DNA from: Prorocentrum cordatum
Taxonomy: Eukaryota > Sar > Dinophyceae > Prorocentrales > Prorocentraceae
Assembly: GCA_963575745.1 (NCBI GenBank)
Contig: CAUYUJ010015728.1
Coordinates: 120,001 to 152,500 of the forward strand
Direction: 5' to 3'
DNA: 32,500 nt
Below are positions 1-9,480 of this stretch, in pieces. Position numbers and translations under genes: made by a program. Under the pieces are notes generated by a model. The model saw nothing but the letters and a program-made list of their open reading frames with translations. It searched no databases and had not been told where the DNA came from. How positions within the stretch are numbered: the stretch's first letter is position 1; each line of letters begins with the position of its first letter.

Positions 1-123
1 GGAAAAAATAAGAAACATTTTGATTTTGTATTGTTTTTTACCGGTTAGGATGGGACCACCCGGATGCGGCCCTTACCTGCCGGCCTGAGGGGGGAGTAGG
101 AGTATATTCTAATAAGGAATAAG

Positions 124-235
124 GATAGGAGTAGGAGTAGGAGTAGGAGTTGTAGTAGTCGTAGTAGTCGTAGTAGTCGTTGTAGTCGGTGTTGTTGTGG
201 TAGTCGCAGCCGTAGTCGTATTCGGAGTTGTTGCT
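124..235. repeat. GGAGTA / GTAGTC hexanucleotide repeat
   Basis: Interrupted hexanucleotide repeat that begins as GGAGTA units and passes into GTAGTC/GTAGTA units. The preceding 123 bases are AT-richer unique sequence with no gene visible. Reading frames across it are low-complexity translations only. Confidence 0.9.
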
Positions 236-429
236 GTTGCAGGGGAGGGAGGAAGCAGGAGGGAGGACGGAGGAGGGGGCAATTACCAGAACAAAAACAA
301 CGCTGCAAACCTACCACCTGTCAAGGCAGAAAGGGTTTTTATGTCCTTGTGTGTGGGGGGTCATCACGGGCGTGTTCCGGCGATCGTAGAATCCGGAGAC
401 AAAAAGAAGTTCACCCGTGGGGAGGAGGG

Positions 430-523
430 AAGGTAGTAGTTGTAGTCGTAGAAGTTGGTGGTAATGAGAAGAATCCGGATGTAGTAGTATTGGTCGTACT
501 CGTAGTCGTAGTAGTAGTCGTTT
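430..523. repeat. Degenerate TAGTCG repeat
   Basis: A second block of TAGTCG/TAGTAG units, more degenerate than the one near position 150 and separated from it by about 190 bases of GA-rich sequence with no visible gene. Confidence 0.8.
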
Positions 524-524
524 T

Positions 525-600
525 TGATGAGAATGGTGATGGTAATTATGATGTTGATGATGCTGATGGTGATGATGATGATGAGGATGATGATGATGAC

Positions 601-658
<58 letters not shown>
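525..658. repeat. (GAT)n microsatellite
   Basis: A GAT trinucleotide tract, interrupted in its first half and nearly pure from about 600 to 657. Its six frames give poly-Asp, poly-His, poly-Ile and poly-Ser frames, which are not genes. From 659 to 915 nothing recognisable is seen. Confidence 0.95.
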
Positions 659-914
659 CAATAATAAGATTCGTTATGCGAGGCGTATTTTCCCCAGTGA
701 TAATGAGGTCTGGCCCCGCCGCTCCCCACCGCCGACCAAAACTGTATCGGCCGTAGACACTCAACAGTCAGGTCTTGAGGGGGATGCCTTATTATCCGGG
801 GCATGCGGTTAGCCTGTGCGTGTTTTAATGTATCTCTTTCTCTCTGTGGTTCTGGGCCCCGCGGGTGAAACACTGCCCCAGGGGACACGGTCCAACATCG
901 TTGCGGCCGTGGAT

Positions 915-916
<2 letters not shown>

Positions 917-960
<44 letters not shown>

Positions 961-966
961 GCACAC
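917..966. repeat. (CA)n microsatellite
   Basis: Pure CA dinucleotide run to about 958, ending in CGCGCACACA. It creates the Thr-His and Cys-Val frames on the two strands. Confidence 0.95.
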
Positions 967-1720
967 ATGGTCGGATGTCTTCACGCATGCCTCCAGTAGG
1001 ACAAGGATACCCAGACATCTGGCGTCACGACTTTTTCGAGACGTGGGCCCCCGACTTCTCGACCACTTCCCAGGGACCGGCTTCTCATCCGGAGTTCTTC
1101 TCTGACGGCCCCGCGAGGCCCTGTGAGGGCCCCGAGAGGCCGAAAACTATGCAACACTGCTGCCTCGATTCTTGTCGAGGCGCCGGGTGCCTGGGCACCT
1201 GGACGCCGAGCGATCTGGCACGGCCTCGCGGCGAACACGCCTGCCTCTCACAGCTCCCGCCCGCCGAGAGGCGCCGCCGGAGCGGCCCGCCCAGGCGCAG
1301 TGGCCCGCCGCCCGGCCGCCGCACCACGCCGCCGCGGCGCAGTGGCCGCCCGGCGGCCCCGCCGGGCTGTGGGCGCCCCCGGCCGGGGGGCCCGGCGGCC
1401 CCGGCGGGCTGTGGGCGCCCCCGGCCGCGCTGCCGGACGTGTCGCTGAAGGACGCCCGCGGGGGGGCGGGCCCCGCAGGGTCTCCCCGATCGGGAGCCTG
1501 GTCTGAGACGGGGGCCAAGGTAGACGGGGGTCAGCCAGAGCGCCCGATCTCGCAGGAGATCCAGGGCCAGGGTCGCCCATGGCCCAGGCTTCTGTGGGTG
1601 CCGGGTCCTGCAGGCTTTGGCAGGATCCTTCGCGTTGGCACCCGGGCTCGCAGGATTTTGCAGGGCTCTGCAGGGCCTGCCTCACCCGGGTCTGGATATG
1701 ACCCGTGTCAGAAGATCCCT
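967..1720. other. GC-rich stretch without a recognisable gene
   Basis: CpG-rich sequence dominated by GGCCCC, CCGCGGC and GCAGGGCTC-like words. Frames are open on both strands because stop codons are rare at this GC content. None of their translations has non-repetitive, domain-like sequence. The part from 1600 to 1720 is a loose series of GCAGG-containing words. Confidence 0.7.
1351..1434. repeat. 42-bp GC-rich tandem duplication
   Basis: Two adjacent units, 1351-1392 and 1393-1434. Each begins CGGCGGCCCC, continues through GGGCTGTGGGCGCCCCC and ends in GGCCG-type sequence. The copies differ at only a few positions. The duplication probably arose by slippage and has no sign of coding constraint. 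Confidence 0.8.
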
Positions 1721-1725
1721 GCAGG

Positions 1726-1787
1726 TCTCCTCCTCCTCCTCCTCCTCCTCCTCCTCCTTCTCCTCCTCCTCCTCCTCCTCCTCCTCT
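1726..1787. repeat. (CTC)n microsatellite
   Basis: A CTC/CCT run with a single CTT interruption. It produces poly-Leu, poly-Ser and poly-Glu frames on the two strands. Confidence 0.95.
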
Positions 1788-2067
1788 CTGACGGCTCCCT
1801 GGGCCCGGCGAGGGCGCCCGGGAGCAGAGCACGGCCAGGCCTCCCGCGGCCGACGTGTCAGAAGACCCGTTTTCGTGCATCCGGGCGTTCTTTCCTGGAT
1901 GTCGGCCCACGGGGCGCCCAATCGGGCCCGGGGACCGTCAGCAATTGGATCCGGGACGCACAGCCACCCCGAGGGAAGGGGTCGGGAGTTCTGCATGTTG
2001 GGCCGCGGATTGCAAGAAGTCCTCTCGGAGGATGCCGCTGAAGGACGCCCGTCAGAGGAGGAAAAGG

Positions 2068-2175
2068 TACGCACACCGCTACTTCCCCTTCGCCCAGTTT
2101 CCCCTTTCTGGGCCTCCTCGGAGACCCTCGTCGCCAACGCCAGATTCGCCTGGAGGTCCTCGTCAGCACGCACCC
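2068..2175 (+). mobile_element. Truncated copy of the GGTAC-ended foldback family
   Basis: Begins GGTACGCACACCGCTACTTC, close to the left end of the element at 4762. The interior matches that element in order: GGCCTCCT, ACCCTCGTC, CCAACGCCAGATTCGCC and CGTCAGCACGCA. The matching right end (GGTATTGGTACC type) is absent, and the sequence runs instead into CCCAGCCTGGGG repeats. It appears to be a 3'-truncated relative of the copies at 4762 and 7951. Confidence 0.55.
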
Positions 2176-2185
2176 AGCCTGGGGT

Positions 2186-2333
2186 GTTCCCCAGCCTGGG
2201 GGCGGGCGAGGTTTCCTTCTCCTCCTCCTGGGAGCAGGCGAGGTTTCACTCGTCTTCCTCCTCCTCCTCCTGCTCCTGTTCCTCCTCTTCCTCGTCCTCC
2301 TCCCCGTCCCCTCCTCACCCTCTGTTCCTGCTC

Positions 2334-2378
<45 letters not shown>

Positions 2379-2560
2379 CTCCTCCTCCTCCTCCAGGTGT
2401 TTCCCAGCCTGGGAGCACGAGCAGGAGGAGCAGGAAGCGGTCCAGGCATCGGTGTCCCCAGCCTGGGGGCGGGCGAGGTCTGCCACGGTGGGCGCCAAAG
2501 TTTTTGTTGCGTGCGCCGTCGTCGGACCTCGGAGGCTTCCCAGCCTCGGGGTTCAGGTGG
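2186..2560. repeat. CTC / CTG tracts with CCCAGCCTGGGG repeats
   Basis: Contains CTC-rich tracts (2217-2333 and 2377-2393) around a pure TGC/CTG run at about 2334-2375. The palindromic word CCCAGCCTGGG recurs at about 2190, 2403 and 2457, and a related CCCAGCCTCGGGG occurs near 2541. The 2190 and 2457 copies share the extension GGGCGGGCGAGGT, so a longer unit was duplicated. No gene is seen here or in 2560-2640. Confidence 0.8.
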
Positions 2561-2640
2561 GCCTGTCCCTCTACGGGAGGAACATGCAGAACTGGTAAAA
2601 CAAAGCGTCTGGGGATTTTTTTCATGTATGCTTTGACCAT

Positions 2641-2661
2641 GAGTGTGTGTGTGTGTGTGTT
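2641..2661. repeat. Short (GT)n run
   Basis: A GT dinucleotide run followed by TTTTGACTATTTGC. The sequence from 2662 to 2904 shows no gene. It has a small hairpin, ATCCCCCTGTAGGGGGAC, near 2690. Confidence 0.85.
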
Positions 2662-2904
2662 TTGACTATTTGCTATGTTTCGTCCAAAATCCCCCTGTAG
2701 GGGGACACGCCCGACTTCACCTCGGGATACTTTTCAGCACCTGGACCCCGCCCTCTCGCCCTGGATATCCGTGCCTGTTGGCCCGGCGGCCCGACGCCAT
2801 CACCCAAGGTGCCGAAGTTTGTGCACAACGCCAGGGTTGAAGCAATTAATTGCTTGGGGAGTCGCGATTCCTGGACGGAAAACGGGCCCAGAACTGCGGG
2901 CACA

Positions 2905-3000
2905 AGAGGAGGAGGAGGAGGAGGAGGAGGAGGAGGAGGAGGAGGAGGAGGAGGAGGGAGGGGAGGGACGGGAGGAGAGGGACGGGAGGAGAGGACGGGG
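2905..3000. repeat. (GGA)n microsatellite
   Basis: Pure GGA run to about 2957, then a degenerate GGGAGGGACGGGAGGAGAGG continuation. Confidence 0.95.
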
Positions 3001-3433
3001 CCAGGACGAGGCTGTCAGAGCGCTCCGGAACGCCCTGAGCAAGCCGCGGCGATCGAGCCATATCCTCGACTCATCGACCCGAATAATATTTCTCTTCGGC
3101 CACACCTCGCGTTAGAGGGAGGGAGGGGACCTCCAGAGCCTCCGGATCTCAGAGATTCCTCCTCACCCGAACTTCTCCTCGTCCTGGCTTCGTCTTGGAG
3201 TGAGGGAGGGAGGGGCGGAGGGAGGCGCCCTATCGACACAGCGAGGCCGGGAGGAGTCGGTGGTCTCAGAAGCTTTGCTCCCGCCCCGGGATCCGGACCC
3301 CCGGACCCCCAGAGGCCCCCAGAGGTCCCCACAGAGGCCCGAAACGGGCCGAAGACTTCCAGTATCCGCCCGGAAACGTTCGGACTCCCTGCTGGGATCC
3401 TCGAGGAGGGTGGGGGGCAAAACTCATAATGGA
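3001..3433. other. No recognisable gene
   Basis: GC-rich unique sequence with AGAGGGAGGGAGG words and a GGACCCCCAGAGGCCCCCAGAGGTCCCC short repeat near 3300. Frames are open on both strands, but none resembles a known protein. Confidence 0.6.
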
Positions 3434-3625
3434 GGATGACGATTAATAAATGACCGGGGGTCGTGTTCACGCGGCGGCGCCAGGGATGACGATTAGAGAA
3501 AACCGGCCGCGGGCTGGAAAACTATGTTTTTGATCGTTCTCCTCCAGTCAGAAATTGCATGCAGAAGTAGCAGAAAACTATTTGTTTTAATCGTTCTCTC
3601 CGATTTTGTTTGTTAATCGTCATCC
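3434..3625. mobile_element. MITE-like element with GGATGACGATTA ends
   Basis: GGATGACGATTA occurs at 3434 and again at 3484, and its inverted copy TTAATCGTCATCC closes the segment at 3613-3625. Between them two direct repeats are visible: GAAAACTATGTTTTTGATCG near 3517 and GAAAACTATTTGTTTTAATCG near 3577. The segment is much more AT-rich than its surroundings. No coding capacity and no clear target-site duplication were found, so a short non-autonomous element is an inference. Confidence 0.5.
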
Positions 3626-3817
3626 CGCGTTAGGGAGGAGTCGGCGGCGACCTGCCCTCTTTGGGCGGCGGCCCGCGGGGCGAGGAGGCCCGGAGGGCGC
3701 TCGGCCTGCCGCCGGCGGCGGAGCCCGCCGAGCCGCCGAAGAGCGGCGCCAACAAGATGCCGGCGAGGCGCCCCGCCCCGTACGGCTCGAGTGCCCGGGC
3801 GTGCTCGCGTCGTATAT
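3626..3817. other. GC-rich stretch, no gene recognised
   Basis: Rich in GGCGG and GCCCG words. Frames of about 65-78 codons are open on both strands because of GC content. No domain is recognisable. Confidence 0.5.
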
Positions 3818-4041
3818 CAGAGCCCCGAATCATCAGGGGTAACTCGGGTCAGGGCTAACTCGGGTTCGCTTGTCGGGAATCCAAGCCCGAGTTACCCCGG
3901 ACCCGAGTTACCCCGGACAACTCGGGCGTCCAGAGCCCCGAATCATCAGGGGTAACTCGGGTCAGGGCTAACTCGGGTTCCTTTTTCGGGAATCCAAACC
4001 CGAGTTACCCCGGACACGAGTTACCCCGGACAACTCGGGCG
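3818..4041. repeat. Two tandem 113-bp hairpin units
   Basis: Units start at 3818 and 3931 with CAGAGCCCCGAATCATC, giving a period of 113 bases with few differences. Each unit is itself a foldback: GGGGTAACTCGGGTCAGG and CTAACTCGGG on the left pair with CCCGAGTTACCCCGG and ACCCGAGTTACCCC on the right, across a loop of about 20 bases containing CGGGAATCCAA. The start also forms a CCCC-GAATCATCA-GGGG mini-hairpin. This could be a duplicated foldback element or a structured RNA template. No protein is encoded. Confidence 0.8.
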
Positions 4042-4761
4042 CCAAAGTATAAGACGGGAGGCTGGTCGTCATGTTCTGCCCCGGGGGGCCCTCGCCGGGC
4101 CCCCCCTTTAGAGGCTCGTGCTACTCATGCTGCTTGGACCCTACCTATATAGATGGGTGTAAGATGCTTATAACCTCGTATAAGTATAGTGAATTTCGTA
4201 AGTATTCGTCATGTATCGTAAGTGTTTGTCTTGCCGCGTAACTCGACTTACGATACTTATAACTTGTTTTTCTGATTTGGCGAGGGGGGCCCCGGGGCCG
4301 TCAGGAAACAGCTGGGGACGAACAGCCGGTCCTGGGGAAAGGGTCGGGCCCTCGGGGGCGCCGTCCTAGAAAAATCAGGACGTCGCATGTCTGGGCCCAG
4401 GACTCGGTTTCGCCGACGTTTTTTCGACGAGCGCGTCCTGGATCTGACGGTCTGGTTGTCGTGGGATGTCTGCAGCGGGAGCTCGCGTTGAGGTTCAAAT
4501 TGGCTCTCGTCATTTTCATGATGGCCCCGTCAGGCCAAGCCAAGTCTCCCGAACCCGAGTCTTGCGTCTCCCCGGCTCAGGCCCCAGGGCGCCGGGAGGA
4601 AGAGGAGGTTAAGCCCTGAGATGCTGGCGTTTCAATTCTTTCGAGCAGGGGAAATTCGCCCGCTTTCGGGACCCAAGACTCTCACGGATTGATGCGGCTA
4701 GTACCTTGGTCGCGATATTTTACAATGTTCCAATTTTGTCGCGCCGACGGATCTCACGGAA
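4042..4761. other. No gene recognised; GTAAGTAT-rich segment
   Basis: 4140-4270 is AT-rich and contains repeated TCGTAAGTAT/TACGATACTTATAA words with partial inverted symmetry. The rest is ordinary GC-rich sequence. No frame shows a domain. Confidence 0.5.
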
Positions 4762-4898
4762 GGTACCGATATTGCTACCCTTGTCTCGATTTCTCCTTTT
4801 TCGGCCTCCTGGAAGGCCCTCGTCACCACCGCTGGATTCGCCCCGAATTCGGGTCAGAACGCAACCTGGGAGATTTGGGGAGCAGCGGTATTGGTACC
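4762..4898 (+). mobile_element. Foldback/MITE-like element, GGTACC ends
   Basis: The left end GGTACCGATATTGCTACCC is answered at the right by GGGAGCAGCGGTATTGGTACC-type sequence in inverted orientation. The interior carries TTCGGCCTCCTGGAAGG, CTCGTCACCACCGCTGGATT and GGGTCAGAACGCA. These are found in the same order, on the opposite strand, in the element at 7951-8094, and in part at 2068-2175 and near 11130. No reading frame is shared between copies, so this looks like a non-autonomous DNA element. A target-site duplication was not evident. Confidence 0.65.
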
Positions 4899-6120
4899 TG
4901 TCGGTGTCCCCATCAGCGCTGACGGGGCTCTGCCAATCCCCTCCGAGATCCTCTGGCTGACCCAGGTTTGGGAGTGACCTGCAGCCGACCCCGCTCCCCC
5001 GCCCTTCGCGAACCCGGGCTTGGGAGTTATGCTGGCCCGCCTGGGTCCCCGACGCGGCCCTGGCTGACACGGGCTCGCGCTGACAGTCCCCGACGGGGCT
5101 GTCGGGGGAACAGTCGGGGGCAACGCGAGGGCGGGGGGTATGCTCGGGGGTAGGCACATCAAGGTTCGAGGTTGGAGATTGTCGGACGTTTTCGGCGATT
5201 CTCGTCGGTTTCCTGGGCTCGGCCTTCTCTTCAGGATGTCTTGCGGCAGTGCTCCTCATGCTCCCTCTTACGTGTTCCCCCCAGTATCTGGGCATTTCGA
5301 ACTGCACGGTTTCAGCGTAGCCCGGTGCTTCCATAGCAGAGCTCTGAAGGATCCCATCGAGCCAGTCACCCAATGTTGCATCAGCGATCGATGTTCGGCA
5401 TGGCTCGCGTATTTAATCATCTTACGCAGCTAATGGTTGATTGTTTTTAATATGATGTCCATTTAAAGAGCGCTCCAAACGAAAGCCACAGTTGTTGCAT
5501 CTTCTCGCGCCAGCGCGTGGCCGTTGATGCACTCGACACGCAGCCGCGCCTATTGACGTGTCAGTGTAATTCGTGCAGGGGGTGTGCTCGTAGGATAACG
5601 GAGACCACCTCGGGTCCCGCAATCCTCCTGGAACTTCCGAAACCATTTGCACACGTTCCAAAACTAACGAGCGTTTCTGTATGTCGGGATTCGGGATGGA
5701 GGGAGGAGCCGGTGGTGGAGGGTGTCCCCGCGCGAGGTCCCGGCCAGCCACCGACGCGGCGCCCGCTCCTCCCCGCGGGCTGGAGCAGCTGTCCGCGGGG
5801 GGCCTGGCGGAGGGCCCCCGCTTGCACGCGTTGAAGGACGCAGCCTCAGCCAGCATGCAAGAGATGACTATTCATGTTTAGGTTTTGAGACGTTCCCAGA
5901 CTTCGGGCGTATTGGGTTCGTCAACCCTGAGGATGACATGCAATTCTAGACGCTTTGCGTCACCCCACCAGAGAGCTTCCGCTCCCTGTCCGTTGCCTCG
6001 GAGCCGCCGACCAAAAAAGTCACCCCACCAGCCCATCAAGGAACGATGCCAAGGCGAGTTGCCATGACCGGGCATGTGGAGGAACGCAGTAGATTGAAAG
6101 CTGGGGAAACTGTCATACCC
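4899..6120. other. No recognisable gene
   Basis: Mostly unique sequence of mixed GC content. Frames such as 5140-5433 (+) and 5422-5856 (-) overlap on opposite strands and show no domain. GTCACCCCACCAG occurs as a short direct repeat near 5958 and 6020. The word CAACCCTGAGGATGAC near 5920 resembles the end of the dispersed repeat described at 15465. Confidence 0.5.
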
Positions 6121-6122
6121 CA

Positions 6123-6250
6123 ACAGGAGGATGGAGGAGGAATTGGAGGAGGAGGAGGAAGGGGAGGGGTAGGAGGGAGGAGGGAGGAGGAGAAACAAGC
6201 TGATGAGGAACAGGAGGACGAGGAGGAGGGCGAGCAGAAAGGCCAGAGGC
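6123..6250. repeat. GGA-rich low-complexity tract
   Basis: Interrupted GGA/GAGGAA repeats, more degenerate than the other GGA tracts in the window. Confidence 0.85.
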
Positions 6251-6289
6251 CTCTTGGATGCTTCTCGGAGTGTCTTCGATGTCTGGCGA

Positions 6290-6470
6290 GAGCTTCTAGG
6301 AGGTCCTCTTGGAGCGTCTTGTGGTCTTCTTGGCGGTCCCTGGGGCCTCTTGGAGCATCTTGGGGACCTCTCGGGGGCTTCTTGGAGGCCTCCTGGGCGC
6401 CTCTTGGGGCCCTCTTGGGAACGTTGGAGGCCATCTTGGGGCCATATTGGAGGAGCTCGATCAAAGAAGG
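6290..6470 (+). repeat. GGCCTCTTGGGG 12-mer minisatellite
   Basis: About a dozen degenerate units of 11-13 bases built on CCTCTTGGGG/GTCTTGGAG. The same unit forms the large block at 27356-27990. Translations give a Leu-Gly-Ala-Ser-Trp pattern on one strand and a Pro-Arg-Gly pattern on the other. Both simply follow the unit and are not evidence of a protein. Confidence 0.8.
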
Positions 6471-6639
6471 GGGGGTCAATTAGTTTCGCCCCTCTAGTTT
6501 CTCTTCGAAGGAGCTGGGTAGGTATGTCGGTCTGGCAGCTATGTAGCCGCCGTCGCCGCCACTTCGCCACCCGTCGTCTGGGCCTGACCGTCGGTCATGC
6601 GTTTCCGTGGTCCCCGTTGCTGCCTCGTCGCCGCCCGTC

Positions 6640-7290
6640 GTCTGGGCTTACATTGATTTGCATCGTTCCGCAGTGGTTGTTTTGCAATCGCACTACTTTG
6701 CAATCGTATTGCATTGCGTTGCTTGGCATTGCTTTGCACAACATAGATTGCACCAGACACGTTGCACCACATACATTGGTATACATATGTTGCTCCACAT
6801 TTGTTGCATCACATAGAGTACACTACGTAGCTATAACCGTACCTCTGTGTATATATATATATATATGTGTGTACACAGATGTTGCGCAACATTCCTTGCA
6901 CTCTATTAACTGCACAGCACAGATCGAATCACATTGATTGCATCACGTAGGCTTCACCGTACCTGGTGCGCCACAAAGATGGCACCACATACACTTCTTC
7001 ACATATACTTCACCACACATATTTCCCCACATAAATGGCACCATGTACCACATAGGTTGCACAACTTAGTTCGCACCACACATTTTGCACCACATGCTTT
7101 GTCCGCATAGGTTGCACCACATAGATTGCACCACGTAGGTGGCGCAACATATATTGCATACCATAGATCGCGCAAACTATGCTGCACAACATCGATCGCA
7201 CCACATAGATTGCAAGCATCGGTTGCACCACATAGCTGGCAAAGCCTACTGCATGAACGACACTGCATGGGTCCACGCTGCCTAACATCT
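6640..7290 (+). repeat. TTGCACCACATAG degenerate minisatellite, first block
   Basis: Starts with TTGCA-rich words (6650-6730) and becomes a long run of roughly 12-18-base units around TTGCACCACATAGA, with ACATAGATTGCACCAC and CACATAGGTTGCACAAC variants. A TA run lies inside at 6849-6866. The unit reappears near 14816-15035 as its reverse complement and near 18275-18545 in the same orientation. No gene is supported. Confidence 0.85.
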
Positions 7291-7930
7291 TTGCTTCAGC
7301 AATGACGTTGGAGGTCTTGGATGATCGATCGTTTTCGGGCTGTGCCTCGGGCCCAGCTGCCTCTCGTGGCGATCCCGGCCCCCCCAGAACCTCCTCGACG
7401 AGGCAGAGCTGCTGGCAAGCACCCCGAGGCTGGGAAACTCTCGCAGACCGACAGCAACGCCCAAATCACCTCGGCGCCAGCGTCCGATGTTTGCCCTGGA
7501 GACTTGGGATGGCCTGCAGCCGCGGGGCGAGGTCCGAGGTCTCTGCTGGGACGCCGCTCTCTTGGCCCCGGGCTGCTCGTCGTGAGGACAGCCACGAGGC
7601 CTCGGGAGGCCTCCCTTCGAGGAGGGGGCAGGAGGTCGTCGTCGTTCTCCCCCCCTTCTCCCCCCACCATTCTCCAAAGTCTGGATTTTTTCCGATGTGG
7701 GGTCCCTGGAAGCCCCGACCCCATTCCCAAGAGCTCGGCGTTACATCCTGACGGACTTCGGGGCCCGGCGAGGGCCCTTGAGGCCAAACCTGGGGAGAAC
7801 CAGAAACCGCAATTTGCCATGGTCCCTCCTACCATGGAGGCCTCAATCCTCTGCACGTTCTCGAGTCTCCCCGATCCCCGATCCCCCACGGTCCTCCACC
7901 CGCCTCGATCCCCGATCGACCCTCCTCGGC
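7291..7930. other. No recognisable gene; dispersed repeat fragments
   Basis: The minus strand reads TTTCCCAGCCTCGGGGTGCTTG, then CCAGCAG, near 7412-7440. Almost the same words lie on the plus strand at about 9265-9295. The long minus-strand frame spanning 7296-9599 is kept open by GGA/CCT tracts and is not a credible protein. Confidence 0.55.
7740..7805 (-). repeat. Copy of dispersed 'CTCAGGATGAAA' repeat
   Basis: On the minus strand it reads GGTTCTCCCC, GGCCTCAAGGGCCCTCGC, CGGGCCCCGAAGTCCG and TCAGGATG in order. This parallels the copy at 30110-30182. The alignment is by eye and imperfect. Confidence 0.4.
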
Positions 7931-7950
7931 CCTCGATTTGGGGGGCGGAA

Positions 7951-8094
7951 AGATACGGATACGTGTTGTCCCCGGACCTCTCTTGGGGTGCGTTCTGACC
8001 AGAATTTCGAGGCGAATCCAGCGGTGACAACGAGGATTTCCCAGGAGGACCAGGAAAGGCCGAAAACGAAGGGGGACAACACGTATCCGTATCT
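7951..8094 (-). mobile_element. Foldback/MITE-like element with 23-bp perfect ends
   Basis: The ends 7951-7973 and 8072-8094 are exact inverted repeats of 23 bases, beginning AGATACGGATACG and ending in TGTTGTCCCC. Imperfect pairing continues outward to about 7931 and 8114. Read on the minus strand, the interior has TTCGGCCTTTCCTGG, TGTCACCGCTGGATTCGCC and TTCTGGTCAGAACGCACC, matching the plus-strand element at 4762-4898. The two are therefore the same family with diverged ends. It encodes nothing recognisable. Confidence 0.75.
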
Positions 8095-8235
8095 TTTTCT
8101 CCCCCGATCGATGCCCCTCGACCGAGGAGGTCGTCCGCCATTCTCGGCCCCCGGGGTGCGCTTGAGGCCCCCGGGGCCATCGGACACCGATCGCGAGGGC
8201 CTGCCGTCGGAGGCTGGGGAACCCCCCCTTGGCTG

Positions 8236-8336
8236 CCAGAGGAGGAGGAGGCGGAGGAGGAGGAGGAGGAGGCGGAGGAGGAGGAGGAGGAGGAGGAGGA
8301 GGGAGGAGGGAGGAGGAGGGAGGAGGGAGGAGGAGG
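8236..8336. repeat. (GGA)n microsatellite
   Basis: GGA/GGC-GGA run. The same ACCCCCCCTTGGCTGCCAGAGGAGG phrase precedes it near 8220 and follows it near 8367, suggesting local duplication of the tract with its flank. Confidence 0.9.
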
Positions 8337-8513
8337 CCGATCGAGGCCCCGCCGTCGGGGGCCCGGAACCCCCCCCTTGGCTGCCAGAGGAGGCCGCCGC
8401 GGGGGCGTGCGCGGGCGCGTGGGGCTCCGTCGCCGCGACGGCCGCGGCGCCTGCGGGCTCGCCGGGGCCCACCTGGGCTCGCTTCGAGCGGGGTGCTCAG
8501 CAGGACGCCGAGG

Positions 8514-8722
8514 TCTCCTCCTCCTCCTCCTCCTCCTCCCCCTCCTCCTCCTCCTCCTCCTCCTCCTCCTCCTCCTCCTCTCCTCCTCTTCCTCCTCCTC
8601 CTTTTCTTGCGCAGGCTGCCGAGCGCACACGCTCGTAGCGTCAATCCTCCTCCTCCTCCTCCTCCTCCTCCTCCTCCTCCTCTTCCTCCTCTTCCTCCTC
8701 TTCCTCCTCCTCCTCCTCCTCC
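8514..8722. repeat. Two (CCT)n tracts
   Basis: CCT runs at 8514-8583 and 8646-8722, separated by about 60 unique bases. They face the GGA run at 8236-8336, so GGA and CCT tracts lie as an inverted pair about 200 bases apart and could pair with each other. Confidence 0.9.
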
Positions 8723-9407
8723 GGCCTCGCGGTCTGGGCCCAGGGGCCGTGACCCCGCGGATACGGGGGCGTTTTGCGGAGGATGTCCGCGCGGAGCGTG
8801 CCCGTGCAAGCCCGCAGGCGCGGGGTCGCGCCCCAGAGTCCAGACCGCGAGGGCGTGGATAGGGAATGCTCGGCGATCGCGAGGTCTTCGGACCCGGCCG
8901 CCTGGCGCTCCGATCTGCTCGCTGCGCGGGCCCCACCACCGGGTCTTTCTCCCCAGGGCCCGTTTCTCGTCCCGCGCCGTGCGCTGACGGCCCGGAGGCC
9001 CGACACCTGGCCTCCAGAGGCCGCACGCGCGACAGACCCGCCGCCTCGGCTTCTTCGGCTTCGAGATCATTTGGGCGCCTTTGGGCCCCTGGCCCAAGAG
9101 TATCGATCGGCACGGTTTCCTGATCCCTGGGGCCCGACCTGACAGCGTCGACGGGCATTGTGGTCGCGGCATGGGCGAGGAGGTGTCGCCCGCCTGCGTT
9201 CGAAGCGGCCGGCCCGTGGCGGGCATGCAGGATTGACCTTGACCATACCATTGGTCCCCGCAGGTTTTCCAGCCTCGGGGTGCTTTCCAGCAGCCCAGTC
9301 GCGCCGAGGGGGTGGCATAATCTTCCAGAACGGCCTCCAGAGGCTTGAGTTGCCTGACGAAAACGGCTGGTCCTCCCAGACCTTCGACGCATAGAAAACA
9401 ATATTGT
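8723..9407. other. No recognisable gene
   Basis: GC-rich sequence open in several frames. Nothing domain-like is seen. It includes the second copy of the CCAGCCTCGGGGTGCTT repeat at about 9265-9295. Confidence 0.5.
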
Positions 9408-9480
9408 TTTTTGTCTCTGCTTTCGGACACTGGGGGTCCCCACGGAGCCCCAGACAGTCGAACACGATTCAAAAACGAGC
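9408..9480 (+). repeat. Copy of dispersed 'CTCAGGATGAAA' repeat
   Basis: Reads TCTCTGCTTTCGG, GGGGGTCCCC, GGAGCCCCAGACAGTCGAA and CACGATTCAAAAACGA in the order seen in the copies at 30110 and 15465. The match is imperfect. Confidence 0.4.

Noticed and set aside
311-661. Poly-His and poly-Asp frames that could suggest metal-binding proteins
   Set aside because: They are direct translations of the GAT tract, and the other frames give equally long homopolymers.
3818-4041. CRISPR-like repeat
   Set aside because: Only two units, tandem without spacers, each palindromic. The sequence context is eukaryotic.
5905-5930. GGGTTCGTCAACCC, resembling a T arm
   Set aside because: It is a simple hairpin with a 4-base loop. 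No tRNA cloverleaf can be built around it.
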